Source: Yinghuangia elevatio (GTDB lineage: Bacteria; Actinomycetota; Actinomycetes; Streptomycetales; Streptomycetaceae). Taken from it: DNA of 22,909 bases. Below, piece after piece: positions 1 through 9,512 of this stretch. The notes under the pieces were generated by a model. That model was not told where the DNA came from. It was given only the letters and a program-made list of their open reading frames with translations, and searched no databases. Each line of letters opens with the position of its first letter. Positions within the stretch are counted from its first letter, which is position 1. Position numbers and translations under genes: made by a program. The DNA lies in the NCBI RefSeq assembly GCF_040649515.1, contig NZ_JBEZFP010000144.1:1-22909 (forward strand), written 5' to 3'.

Positions 1-102
1 GACAACCCGGGCCGCCGCGGCCGCCCACCGGGGTCGGCGGACCCGGCGGCGCGTCAGGACTGGACGGCGAGACGAGTTCCCCCGTGGTCTCGGGACCGCC
101 GA

Positions 103-1857
103 TCAGTCCAGCAGCGAGTTGAGGAACGCGTTGGAGAAGACCTTGTGCGGGTCGTACTGGTTGAGCTGCGCGACGGCGCTGTCCCAGTTGTTGCCGGCGG
201 ATTGACCGGTTCGGTATTGGTTCGGCACGGTGGTCGACAGCATCGTGGCGTCGGCCCACGCCGCGGTGCCGCTGTAGCCCCAGCCCTTCGACCACTCAGG
301 GCGCACCTGCGCGTATGCGCCCGAGTAGTTCGCGAACACCCATTGTTCGGTCTCCCGGTAGAACCGCTGGCTGTGCGGCGTGCCGGGGACGGTGAGCACA
401 TCGAGCCACACCGCGACGTCCCACTCCGGATGATCCGCACGTGTGCGGACGGCGGACAGGGTGGGGTGCACGGCACCGGAAACCTGGGCGTCGGCAGGGC
501 TGTCGAGGCCGGTGACGCGGATTTCGAGCGGTCCGTTCATGGGGTAACGGCCTTGGCCGGCGTACGCGTCCAGAGCGCTCTTGTAATAGGTGTAGAACTC
601 GCTGACGACCTTCTGGATGTTGGCGCGCTTGGTCAGCACGGCGTACCCGTTGGCGTGCACGCGCATCGTGGTGGGCTTGACGTAGAGCATGGTGTTCTTG
701 GACCAGCCCCACAGGTCCCAGCTCGTCGTGGCGATGAGCCCCGCACTGACCACTCCGCTCTGCGTCCGGCAGAAGGTGGGTGTCAAGTCGCCCGAGCCCG
801 AGGTGATTCGGCCGAGGAGGTCGGCGGCCTCCTCGGAGAGGAAGTCGCTGAACGGGTAGTTGTACGGCGCGTCGACCTGCTTGGCGAACAGCGGCTTGCC
901 CGGAGCGACGGACCAGACCTTGAGCCACGGATTGTCGGTGAACGGGAACCAGATCGCCTCGACGCGACCGGTGCGGTTGACGTGCGAGGCGAAGGAGTTG
1001 CTGCCGGCGCTCGCGGGCGGGGCGAACATGTCGGTGGCGCTGATGTTGATCCAACTCTGGCAGCGGAGACGCTTGTTGGCGCCCACGCGCAGGGTCACCT
1101 CGGTGACGAAGCCGCGGCCGAGGTTGACCAGGAGTGGTGCGATCGCCGGGTCGTTGCGTTGGAAGGTGCGCAACTTGTACTGACTCGTCGCGGAATCCCA
1201 CACCACGGCTGTCAGTGACACGATCAGGTTGCTCAGCGTCCCGAACGTATGGCCGGGGGTCAAGGTTTCACCGGTCTTGGGCACCGCGGTGCCGTGCCCG
1301 TCGATGGCGAGCACCCCGCCGAGGCTCAGGTCTCCGGGGGCGGGTGTGGCCGTGACCCCGTACCCGGAGTTCTCCAGCGCTTGCAGCAGGGCGATCATCG
1401 ACACGCCGGTCTGTGCCGTGACACTGGCGGGGTTCCCTGCGTTCACGGTGACACTCTTCAGGTGCTGCGTGGTGTCGAGCAGGAGGACGTTCGTCGGGGC
1501 GCCCGGCTGGATCGTCAACGGAGACCAGTTGTGGCTGAAGCCCTTCGCCCGCAGCTTCCACCCTTGCGCGCGGGCCCAGTTGGCGAGAGCGACGACGTCG
1601 CCGGGCGTCGCGGGGGCGCAGGTCCACACGTCGTCGACCCGCGTCTCGCCGGACCAGTTGCGGTAGCCCTGGAGGTACGCGGTGATCCCCGAAGGGAGTC
1701 CGGGCGGCGCCGGGACCGCGGCATCGGCGGCCTCGACGCGGAATGCCGGTGTCCACTGAAGTGCGGTCAGGGCAGCCGCTCCGACAAGGCCGCCGAGTAT
1801 CGTCCGCCGTCCTGGTCCGGCGGCGCTGTCGCTCGCGGCACTGGTTTGGTCAGTCAT
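103..1857 (-). CDS. Tat-exported cholesterol oxidase-type FAD oxidase (VAO fold, BCO2-like)
   Basis: The product has 584 residues and should oxidise (and isomerise) a 3-beta-hydroxysterol to the 4-en-3-one with release of H2O2. The N-terminus has a twin-arginine signal (GRRTILGG, Arg17-Arg18) followed by a hydrophobic stretch and Ala-rich cleavage region, so the enzyme is probably exported folded with FAD. Residues ~75-280 form an FAD_binding_4 domain; His109 in GFSHNW lies where type II cholesterol oxidases attach FAD covalently. The C-terminal part matches the cholesterol oxidase substrate-binding domain, including an E-x-R motif (Glu445, Arg447) equivalent to the catalytic pair of the Brevibacterium enzyme. 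The frame stays open upstream to 2148, but the ATG at 1857 is preceded by GGGAGAGG at good spacing and gives a normal Tat signal. The gene stands alone, with a ~270-nt leader downstream of the operator at 2131. Family assignment is strong; the actual steroid or other alcohol substrate is not proven. Confidence 0.9.
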   Translation of the reverse strand: MTDQTSAASDSAAGPGRRTILGGLVGAAALTALQWTPAFRVEAADAAVPAPPGLPSGITAYLQGYRNWSGETRVDDVWTCAPATPGDVVALANWARAQGWKLRAKGFSHNWSPLTIQPGAPTNVLLLDTTQHLKSVTVNAGNPASVTAQTGVSMIALLQALENSGYGVTATPAPGDLSLGGVLAIDGHGTAVPKTGETLTPGHTFGTLSNLIVSLTAVVWDSATSQYKLRTFQRNDPAIAPLLVNLGRGFVTEVTLRVGANKRLRCQSWINISATDMFAPPASAGSNSFASHVNRTGRVEAIWFPFTDNPWLKVWSVAPGKPLFAKQVDAPYNYPFSDFLSEEAADLLGRITSGSGDLTPTFCRTQSGVVSAGLIATTSWDLWGWSKNTMLYVKPTTMRVHANGYAVLTKRANIQKVVSEFYTYYKSALDAYAGQGRYPMNGPLEIRVTGLDSPADAQVSGAVHPTLSAVRTRADHPEWDVAVWLDVLTVPGTPHSQRFYRETEQWVFANYSGAYAQVRPEWSKGWGYSGTAAWADATMLSTTVPNQYRTGQSAGNNWDSAVAQLNQYDPHKVFSNAFLNSLLD

Positions 1858-2130
1858 GGCGTTCCTCTCCCTTGCTGGTTGCCGGCCCGGATCGCGAGGC
1901 GAAAGGCGATCAAGGAAGTGGAACTTCATGATCCGGTTCCGGTTCGTGCGACAGGACGTACCGCCCCGCGGGTCGCACGGAGCGGGCGGTTCAGGAACAG
2001 GAGGTGCGGGCTTGAAGGCCGGCAGTTCTCGTGAAGTGCACGGGGACGTACGCGTGTTCGGCGACATTGACGTGCACGGACGCACGAGCGCATGGGCCGC
2101 CTGCGGTGCCGGCGCGACCGAGATGTTTCG

Positions 2131-2144
2131 GTAGCGCGTGCTAC
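2131..2144. promoter_or_regulatory. Operator copy 1 (GTAGCGCGTGCTAC)
   Basis: This near-perfect 14-bp palindrome differs from the core GTAGCGCGCGCTAC at one position. It sits 274 bp before the sterol oxidase start and 336 bp before the lipoprotein start. An isolated left half (GGTTGCGC) follows at 2155-2162. The CG centre and length are typical of LacI-family operators; the regulator is unknown. Confidence 0.75.
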
Positions 2145-2153
2145 TCACGGAGT

Positions 2154-2182
2154 AGGTTGCGCCCGTCGATTCGACAAGTCAA
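2154..2182 (-). promoter_or_regulatory. Candidate promoter of the sterol oxidase gene
   Basis: On the minus strand a -35 TTGACT (2177-2182) is followed after 17 nt by CAACCT (2154-2159), a weak -10. The operator at 2131-2144 begins 9 nt further on, at the expected transcription start, so a bound repressor would block it. The weak -10 makes this tentative. Confidence 0.35.
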
Positions 2183-2279
2183 GGGCGCCGACCCTGGTGA
2201 CACGTGTCGATTTTCCGCGGGTTCACCGCCAACCATCCAGCCCGCCCCGCACCCGCACTTGGCGGCCGAAAAAAATTCG

Positions 2280-2296
2280 TAATACATACACTAAAA
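2280..2296 (+). promoter_or_regulatory. AT-rich promoter-like block with ATACACTAAAA
   Basis: In a GC-rich background this short AT-rich block carries TAATAC (2280-2285) 15 nt after TTGGCG (2259-2264), a possible promoter for the lipoprotein gene. It also holds the 11-mer ATACACTAAAA (2286-2296), which recurs at 12441-12451 in front of the GH43 gene as one arm of an inverted repeat. It may be a shared half-operator. Confidence 0.35.
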
Positions 2297-2479
2297 GCTT
2301 GAAGCAATCAATGCCGACCGCCCCGACTAAGCTCTGGCCCCCAGAGTGGTCGGCATCGCCGGCCGCGCACCTGTCGCAGCCATCCCGGTCTGTGTGTCGA
2401 CCTTGACGCGCGCGGCATCAATCATTCGTTCGGGAGTTGTCGACGCGTCGACCCCCGACCCGTCCTTGGCAGGCGAACC

Positions 2480-4051
2480 GTGATCCGTTCCTTGCTTCCT
2501 TCCCCACGCGGCCACCGCTTGCGTGGCCTCGCCGTCATCGCGGCTCTACTCGTCACGACAGCCTGCGGTTCCGACGCGCGGCCTGGGCCTGACGCGCTTT
2601 CAACTCCTCGGCAGGGAGGGGTGCTCAAGCTGTCGGTTCCGGCTGATCCGCCGTCTTTGGACCCGTTCACCACACCCGCATACGCCGTCGCCTACGGGAA
2701 CGTACTCTCCGCGCTCTATGACCCCCTTGTCTGGTCGGACCCCTCCACAGGAACCATTCGGCCGCACATTGCCGAGTCCCTCACGCCCGACCACGACGCC
2801 CGCACGTGGACGCTCATAGTCCGAACAGGGGTGACGTTTTCCGACGGGCAGTTGTTAGACGCCGCGGCCGTCAAGGCGAACTGGCAGGCTCACGCGGATC
2901 CCGCAACCGGATCCGCCGGAGCGGTCGTGGCCGCCGGACTCCGGCTCACCGTCGTCGACCCCCTCCGCCTGGACATCGAACTTCCCAGTCCGAACCGGCA
3001 CTTCGATCGTGCCGTGGCGAACAACCTGGCTTATATCGCGTCACCGCGTGCGCTCACCGATCTGGCGTCCCTTCGCGAGCACCCTGTCGGCGCAGGACCC
3101 TTCGTCCTCGCCGAACGCGTACCCGGACAACGGCTGACGCTGCGCAGAAATCCGAACTATTGGCAGGCGGGTCGCCCGTACCTCGACGGGATCGACATAC
3201 GCGTGCCCGCGGCGGGAACGACCCCGCCGAGCATGGTGGCGGCCAAGGATGCCGACCTTGTCTCGTTCAGCGACCCCGCACAGGCGAAAGAAGCAGCCGA
3301 TCTGGAGCTCGGTGTCGTCCGTCTCCAACTCGGCGGTGGCCTCCTGCTTGTCTTCAACACCCGCAGGCCCCCCTTCGACAACCCCGCGGCCCGCCGAGCC
3401 GTCGTGTACAGCCTCAGCGCGGATGAGATGAACCGCCGCTTCTTCCAGGGCCTGGGCACCCCCGCCCGTGGGGTGTTCGACAGCACGTCACCTCTCGCCA
3501 GCAATCAGCTCATGCCGCGCGAGAACGATCCCGAGGCCGCCCGCGCGGCGTTCGACACGATCACCGCCGGCGGCACCCGTCCCTTCCGCTTCTCCTTCCT
3601 CCTCGTGGGCGGAGGTCAGGACTCTCAGGCCTCTTACACCCAGCAGCAGGTCCAACGCTTTCCCGGCGTGCAGATGCAGATCGAGGATGTCGACACCCCC
3701 ACACTCATCCGACGCCTGCTGTCCGACGACTTCGACATGGCCGTCTCCGGCATGTGGATGACCGACCCGGAGCCGGTGCTCTACGACTTCCTACGCCCCG
3801 GCAGCCCCACCAACATAAGCGGCTACTCGAACGCTGACGTGACTGCCGCGATGACCGCAGGCCGCCTCGCCACCGACTCCGATACCCGCCGTGTCGCCTA
3901 CACCCGGGTGCAGGTCCGACTCAACGAGGATGTGCCCTTCTGGGTCTACCAAGAGGCCGCCAGCACCGTCGTCTTCGCCCCGGCCGTGACAGGCGTCCAG
4001 GCGTACAACGACGGACTGGTGCTCTTCGACCGCATCGGCATGCGGCGCTGA
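2480..4051 (+). CDS. ABC transporter solute-binding lipoprotein, SBP_bac_5 family
   Basis: The product has 523 residues and is a cell-surface lipoprotein that captures solutes for an ABC importer. The N-terminus has several Arg residues, a hydrophobic core and a lipobox-like VTTAC ending at Cys29, the predicted lipidated residue. The mature part carries family 5 hallmarks: GGVLKLSVPADPPSLDPF near the start, a WTLIVRTGVTFSDGQLLDAAAVKANW segment, and GAGPFVL followed by LRRNPNYW. This family binds peptides, oligosaccharides, opines or nickel, so the ligand cannot be read off. Start is GTG with only a weak Shine-Dalgarno. No permease or ATPase gene is adjacent, so it must borrow transporter parts from elsewhere or come from a broken-up system. 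It converges on the F420 oxidoreductase gene with 51 nt between them. Confidence 0.88.
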   Translation: MIRSLLPSPRGHRLRGLAVIAALLVTTACGSDARPGPDALSTPRQGGVLKLSVPADPPSLDPFTTPAYAVAYGNVLSALYDPLVWSDPSTGTIRPHIAESLTPDHDARTWTLIVRTGVTFSDGQLLDAAAVKANWQAHADPATGSAGAVVAAGLRLTVVDPLRLDIELPSPNRHFDRAVANNLAYIASPRALTDLASLREHPVGAGPFVLAERVPGQRLTLRRNPNYWQAGRPYLDGIDIRVPAAGTTPPSMVAAKDADLVSFSDPAQAKEAADLELGVVRLQLGGGLLLVFNTRRPPFDNPAARRAVVYSLSADEMNRRFFQGLGTPARGVFDSTSPLASNQLMPRENDPEAARAAFDTITAGGTRPFRFSFLLVGGGQDSQASYTQQQVQRFPGVQMQIEDVDTPTLIRRLLSDDFDMAVSGMWMTDPEPVLYDFLRPGSPTNISGYSNADVTAAMTAGRLATDSDTRRVAYTRVQVRLNEDVPFWVYQEAASTVVFAPAVTGVQAYNDGLVLFDRIGMRR

Positions 4052-4102
4052 AACTCGCCGACCCATGGATGCCGCCGCGTGCGGTCGACGCGCAGGATGC
4101 GG

Positions 4103-5146
4103 TCAGTCGGTTGCGGCGTCAAGAAGGGCGCGTACAGTGCGGACGTCTCCCACGGGATCTGCGCCTTGCGGCGTGACATCGAGAGTGGTGACGCCCGCCT
4201 TGCGGTAGGCCTCGATACGGCCCGCCACATGGTCGGCGGGCCCGACGAGGTGGATGAGGTCGATGAGTTCGTCGGGGACGGCGGCTTCGGCCTCGGCGCG
4301 GCGGCCGGTGAGGTAGAAGTCCTGAATGCGGTCGGCGGCGTCGGCGAAGCCGTAGCGGGAGACGAGCGCGTGGTAGAAGTTCTGACCGCGTGCGCCCATA
4401 CCGCCGACATACAGAGCGGTCATAGGACGGGCGAGGTCCCGCAGGGCCGCGTGGTCCTCACCGATGGCGAGCACACCGCCGGCGACGATGTCCAGCCGTC
4501 CCAACTCTGCCGGGCGGCGGGCCAGTCCGGCGTCCATCGACTTGCCCCACACCTCCGGCATCCGCTCGGGCGCGAAGAGGAACGTGAGCCAGCCGTCGGC
4601 GACCTCGGCGGTGAGTTCGACGTTCTTCGGCCCGAGCGCGGCCAGGTACACGGGGATGCGGTCGCGCACCGGACGGGTGAGCATCTTCAAGGGCTTCGCG
4701 AGGCCGATCCCCTGCTGCGGTCCAAGAGGCACACGCGTGGTGGCGCCGCTGTGGACCACCACTTCGCGACGCCACACGGCCCGGCAGATCTCCACCACAT
4801 CCCGCGTGCGCGCGAGCGGTCGGTCATAGGCCAGTCCGTGCCAACCTTCGACGACCTGGGGTCCTGACGTGCCCAACCCGAGCACCGCACGACCCGCCGA
4901 GGCCGCGTCCAGACCCGCCGCCGTTTGTGCCAGCAGGGCCGGGGCCCGGGAGAAAACGTTCAGCACGCCCGGGCCCACCTGGACCCGCTTCGTCCGCGCC
5001 GCAATCGCACCGAGGACGGCCACCGAATCGAACCCGTAGGACTCGGTCACCCATATCGCGTCGACCCCGGCTTCCTCGAAGTCCACAGCCCTGCCAAGCA
5101 GTGCGCCCGCGTCGCCGGCGAACTTCAGGGTGGTACTCAACCGCAC
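4103..5146 (-). CDS. LLM-class F420-dependent oxidoreductase
   Basis: The product has 347 residues and belongs to the luciferase-like monooxygenase superfamily, in the actinobacterial branch that usually uses coenzyme F420 for hydride transfer. Recognisable segments are the N-terminal strand RLSTTLKF, DAIWVTESYGFDS (residues 29-41), and LGLGTSGPQVVEGWHG (89-104), which is typical of F420-type members. The longer frame begins with TTG at 5152, but AGGAG abuts that codon directly and lies 6 nt before the GTG at 5146, so GTG is the better start. It is 80 nt downstream of the DDN-type gene on the same strand, probably in one transcript. The substrate is unknown; known relatives act on sugars phosphates, alcohols and secondary metabolites. 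A flavin (FMN) cofactor is possible but less likely. Confidence 0.82.
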   Translation of the reverse strand: MRLSTTLKFAGDAGALLGRAVDFEEAGVDAIWVTESYGFDSVAVLGAIAARTKRVQVGPGVLNVFSRAPALLAQTAAGLDAASAGRAVLGLGTSGPQVVEGWHGLAYDRPLARTRDVVEICRAVWRREVVVHSGATTRVPLGPQQGIGLAKPLKMLTRPVRDRIPVYLAALGPKNVELTAEVADGWLTFLFAPERMPEVWGKSMDAGLARRPAELGRLDIVAGGVLAIGEDHAALRDLARPMTALYVGGMGARGQNFYHALVSRYGFADAADRIQDFYLTGRRAEAEAAVPDELIDLIHLVGPADHVAGRIEAYRKAGVTTLDVTPQGADPVGDVRTVRALLDAATD

Positions 5147-5226
5147 GGTCAACTCCTAGAGGTCACAAGCAACTTGATCGAGCACTCGGACGCGTGCCGA
5201 GCCGCGTGTCAGCGTGGGTCGTCGCA

Positions 5227-5673
5227 TCAGTGGCCATCGGGCACGGGCTCCAGCACGAGGACGGGAATGTCGCGGTCGGTCTTCTCCTGGTACTCCGCGT
5301 AGTCCGGATACGCCTGGACCGCCAGCACCCACCACGCCAGCTTCTCGTCGCCGGTCACCTGTCGGGCGACCATGTCCTGGCGCCGCGGCCCGTCCTGAAG
5401 TTCCACCCGCGGATCGGCCGACAGATTGTGGTACCACTGCGGGTGGGTGGGAGCACCTCCCTGGGATGCGACCACGGCGTACTTGCCCTCGCGCTCGACG
5501 CGCATCACCGGGGTCTTGCGGAGTACGCCGCTCCTCGCCCCCCGGGTGGTCAGTACCACGACGGGCATACCCCGGAATGTCGTCCCCTCGACGCCGCCGG
5601 ATTCCTCGTACGCGGCCACCTGATCGCGGACCCATTTCTGCGTGCTCGGCTCGTACGTTCCGTCCAGCGGCAT
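5227..5673 (-). CDS. DDN-type deazaflavin (F420)-dependent nitroreductase family protein
   Basis: The product has 148 residues and matches the DDN / F420H2-dependent quinone reductase family, small split-barrel proteins that bind reduced F420. The family pattern is clear: MPLDGTYEPS at the start, TTRGARSGVLRKTPVMRV (residues 42-59, deazaflavin phosphate binding) and GGAPTHPQWYHNL (72-84), followed by VELQDG. The frame continues upstream to a GTG at 5703, but family proteins begin at MPL and that ATG (5673) is preferred; its ribosome site is weak. It leads a probable two-gene unit with the F420 oxidoreductase, so both would draw on the same cofactor. Family members reduce quinones, nitroaromatics or unsaturated lactones; the native role here is not known. 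Confidence 0.82.
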   Translation of the reverse strand: MPLDGTYEPSTQKWVRDQVAAYEESGGVEGTTFRGMPVVVLTTRGARSGVLRKTPVMRVEREGKYAVVASQGGAPTHPQWYHNLSADPRVELQDGPRRQDMVARQVTGDEKLAWWVLAVQAYPDYAEYQEKTDRDIPVLVLEPVPDGH

Positions 5674-5861
5674 GGCACGTATCCCAACGCTCGAATCCAC
5701 CACGGTCGGCCCGGGCTCGCAGGACGACCGCCTTCAGACGCCGACAATTTAGCGTATGGCATCTACTATTTACCTGGACCCGGGATACCGCGTGCGTCTG
5801 GCGGCATCCGAGGGGCGCGCAAGGCCGTGCTTCCGTGGGCTCTGTCGAAGCCGTCCCGACA

Positions 5862-5875
5862 CTTGCGCGCGCTGC
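5862..5875. promoter_or_regulatory. Degenerate operator copy overlapping the gal -35
   Basis: CTTGCGCGCGCTGC matches the consensus GTWGCRCGYGCWAC at 12 of 14 positions. It starts exactly 38 bp before the perfect copy at 5900. The candidate -35 (TTGCGC) lies inside it. On its own it would not be convincing; the identical arrangement at 12227-12278 supports it. Confidence 0.5.
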
Positions 5876-5891
5876 CTGGCGTAGGTAATGT
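5863..5891 (+). promoter_or_regulatory. Candidate galactose operon promoter
   Basis: A -35 TTGCGC (5863-5868), a 17-nt spacer and a -10 TAATGT (5886-5891) point toward galT. The perfect operator at 5900-5913 begins 8 nt after the -10, covering the transcription start. This predicts repression and a leader of about 300 nt. Confidence 0.5.
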
Positions 5892-5899
5892 GCGCCGGG

Positions 5900-5913
5900 G
5901 TAGCGCGCGCTAC
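5900..5913. promoter_or_regulatory. Operator copy 2 (perfect palindrome GTAGCGCGCGCTAC)
   Basis: This is an exact 14-bp palindrome, identical to the copy at 12227-12240. It lies at the predicted start site of the galactose operon and 227 bp upstream of the divergent F420 pair, so it could control either or both. Confidence 0.8.
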
Positions 5914-6202
5914 TTTCGGCACGGCTCTTCGGGGGCGGGTCACTGCCATGGGTCACAGGGCACGTCTACGCGGCCCGCCCGGTCCGGAACCCTGGCGCGT
6001 GCAGGCCCGAGCTGCCGTGTGAGGGCCGGGTGCCGACCCGCCTCGTCCGGGCCCGCCTCTCGCCCTACACAGGGTGTGTCTTCGCCGCCCAGTTCGCGGA
6101 GCGGCGGCCGAAGTGGACGGAACGACGAAGCGGCAGGCGTGGTGGGAACTGCCGTACCGACGAGCCGGACGCAGGTACTCAAGGAAGACCCAGGGAAGCG
6201 AC

Positions 6203-7279
6203 ATGGAACGTATCGATGCCCGTCTGGCGGACGGCCGGGAACTCTTCTACTACTTCGACAAGGCCGCTCCGCCCGAAGGTGTGCCGGCCGATCGGCGTGA
6301 CCTGCCAAACGTGCACACGGCTTCCGAACTGCGGTACGACGCACTGCGCGACGAATGGGTGGTCATCGCCGCGCACCGGCAGAGCCGCACCCACCTGCCC
6401 AGCGACGACCAGTGCCCGCTGTGCCCGTCCACGGCCGACCGGGCGACCGAGATACCGGCGTTCGCGTACGACGTCACGGTCTTCGAGAACCGTTTCCCCT
6501 CGTTTACCTCGGACGTCGCCGACTTTCCGGAACAGCCGGGTCGCCGAGCCGGGCGCGGTCGGTGCGAGGTGGTCTGCTTCACGAGCGACCACACCGCGTC
6601 GTTCGCCGACCTGACCTCCGAACGGGTTCGCACCGTCGTGGACGCCTGGGCCGAACGCACCGCCGCGCTCACCGAACTCCCGGACGTCGAGCAGGTGTTC
6701 GTGTTCGAAAACCGTGGTGCCGAGATCGGCGTCACGCTGGCTCACCCGCACGGCCAAATCTACGGCTACCCGTTCGTCACCCCGCGTACCCGGGCCGTCC
6801 TCGGCAACATCCGCGCACACTGGGCGCGCACCGGCCGGGACCTCTACGTCGAGATCCTGGAGGCCGAGACGGCCTCTGGCGAGCGGATCGTCGCCGCAAC
6901 CGAGCACTGGACCGCCTTCGTGCCGACGGCCGCGCGCTGGCCGTTCGAGGTGCACCTGTACCCGAACCGGCACGTCCCTGACCTCCCCGCGCTCGACGAC
7001 GCCGAACGCGACGACTTCGCCCGCGTCTACCTCGACGTGCTGCGCCGCCTCGACGCCGTCTACGGCGTCCCCATGCCCTACATCGCCGCCTGGCACCAGG
7101 CGCCCGTGCGGGTCGACCGGGAGCTGGCCCGGCTCCACCTCGAACTGTTCTCGTCCCGGCGCGCCCCGGGCAAGCTCAAGTACCTCGCGGGATCGGAGTC
7201 CGGCATGGACGTCTTCGTCAACGACATCGCGCCGGAAAGAGCCGCCGCGATGCTCCGCGAGGCGGTGTCCTCCGCATGA
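6203..7279 (+). CDS. galT: Galactose-1-phosphate uridylyltransferase
   Basis: The product has 358 residues and carries out the Leloir step galactose-1-P + UDP-glucose to glucose-1-P + UDP-galactose in the cytoplasm. It is an HIT-superfamily enzyme: the active-site HPHGQIYGYPF motif contains His181-Pro182-His183, with His183 the residue that becomes uridylylated. A CPLC pair (Cys71, Cys74) fits the zinc site of the family. FENRFPSF and the FENRG segment are also typical. The frame is open upstream to 6074, but the ATG at 6203 follows AGGGAAG at normal spacing and gives the usual family length. Its stop overlaps the galE start (ATGA), so translation is coupled. First gene of the galTEKM operon. 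Confidence 0.97.
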   Translation: MERIDARLADGRELFYYFDKAAPPEGVPADRRDLPNVHTASELRYDALRDEWVVIAAHRQSRTHLPSDDQCPLCPSTADRATEIPAFAYDVTVFENRFPSFTSDVADFPEQPGRRAGRGRCEVVCFTSDHTASFADLTSERVRTVVDAWAERTAALTELPDVEQVFVFENRGAEIGVTLAHPHGQIYGYPFVTPRTRAVLGNIRAHWARTGRDLYVEILEAETASGERIVAATEHWTAFVPTAARWPFEVHLYPNRHVPDLPALDDAERDDFARVYLDVLRRLDAVYGVPMPYIAAWHQAPVRVDRELARLHLELFSSRRAPGKLKYLAGSESGMDVFVNDIAPERAAAMLREAVSSA

Positions 7280-8264
7280 GGCTCCTGGTGACCGGCGGAG
7301 CCGGCTACGTCGGCTCGGTGACCACCGCAGTGCTGCTCGAGGCCGGACACGAAGTGACGGTGCTGGACGATCTGTCCACCGGACACCGCGACGCGGTCCC
7401 GGCGGGCGCAGGGTTCGTCGCGGGAGACGTCACCGAGGCGGGCCGGGTGCTCGCCGAGACCGCCTACGACGGCGTACTGCACTTCGCCGCAAAGTCGTTG
7501 GTCGGCGAGTCGGTGGGCGATCCCGCTTCGTACTGGCGCGCCAACGTCGGCGGGTCCTTGGCGCTGCTGGACGCCGTTCGCAGCCACGGAGTATCGCGGT
7601 TCGTGTTCTCGTCGACGGCGGCCGTATACGGGGATCCGCAGGCTGTGCCGATTGTCGAGGACGCGGTGACACGGCCGACGAACCCGTACGGGGCGTCGAA
7701 GCTCGCGGTCGACCTGATGATCGAAACGTACGCGCGAGCCTATGGGTTCGGCGGGGTGTCACTGCGCTACTTCAATGTCGCGGGCGCGTACCGGGGACTC
7801 GGTGAACGGCACGAGCGGGAAACGCATCTGATCCCGCTGGTCCTGGAGGTGGCACAGGGCCACCGTGAGGCCGTGTCGGTATTCGGGACCGACTGGCCTA
7901 CCGACGACGGCACATGCGTGCGGGACTACATCCACGTCGAGGACCTCGCACGCGCACACCTGCTGGCGCTGACTGCCGCCACGCCGGGCGAACACCTGGT
8001 CTGCAACCTCGGCAACGGCATCGGGTTCTCGGTACGCGAGGTCGTCGACACCGCCCGGCGGGTCACCGGGCACCCGATTCCCGCGCTGGAAGCACCGCGT
8101 CGAGCCGGTGACCCGGCAGTCCTGGTTGCGTCCTCGGACCGCGCGCACGAGCGACTGGGCTGGAAGCCACAGCACCCCGACCTGACGACCGTCATCACCG
8201 ACGCCTGGCTGTTCCACGGTTCCTCGCATGCCCGGGGCGCCGCGACGCAACGCCCGGAGGCACC

Positions 8265-8268
<4 letters not shown>
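7276..8268 (+). CDS. galE: UDP-glucose 4-epimerase
   Basis: The product has 330 residues and interconverts UDP-galactose and UDP-glucose using tightly bound NAD in the cytoplasm. The extended-SDR fold is clear: the GGAGYVGS nucleotide loop starts at residue 7, the catalytic region SSTAAVYG is present, and the YxxxK pair is Tyr138-Lys142 in NPYGASK. The segment DGTCVRDYIHVEDLA is typical of GalE. The start ATG overlaps the galT stop by four bases, and the stop overlaps the GTG start of galK (GTGA). Length matches actinobacterial GalE. Besides galactose breakdown, it can supply UDP-galactose for cell-surface sugars. Confidence 0.97.

Positions 8269-9508
<1,240 letters not shown>

Positions 9509-9512
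<4 letters not shown>

Larger units (their letters stand above)
1858..2479. other. Divergent intergenic region, sterol oxidase / binding lipoprotein
   Basis: This 622-nt stretch separates two divergent genes. It holds the operator at 2131-2144, a possible minus-strand promoter at 2154-2182, a perfect 10-bp palindrome GACACGTGTC at 2199-2208, an AT-rich promoter-like block at 2270-2300 and a small hairpin (CTCTGG/CCAGAG, 2332-2346). The leader of the minus-strand gene contains an 8-bp inverted repeat CGTGCGAC/GTCGCACG (1945-1952 and 1972-1979). No convincing gene was seen. Confidence 0.6.
5674..6202. other. Divergent intergenic region, F420 pair / galactose operon
   Basis: These 529 nt separate the minus-strand F420 pair from galT. 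They hold an AT-rich patch (5743-5773) that may be the promoter for the minus-strand pair, the operator pair at 5862 and 5900 with a promoter between them, and a leader of about 290 nt before galT. Nothing gene-like was seen in the leader. Confidence 0.6.

Noticed and set aside
68..92. Short inverted repeat CGAGAC/GTCTCG after the sterol oxidase stop
   Set aside because: A 6-bp stem with a 13-nt loop is too weak to call a terminator, although the place is right.
2332..2346. Hairpin CTCTGG/CCAGAG before the lipoprotein gene
   Set aside because: Six base pairs with a 3-nt loop occur often by chance, and there is no link to a promoter or gene end.
5914..6202. Galactose operon leader considered as a riboswitch
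   Set aside because: I recognise no known riboswitch core and saw no conserved stem set; only length suggests control.
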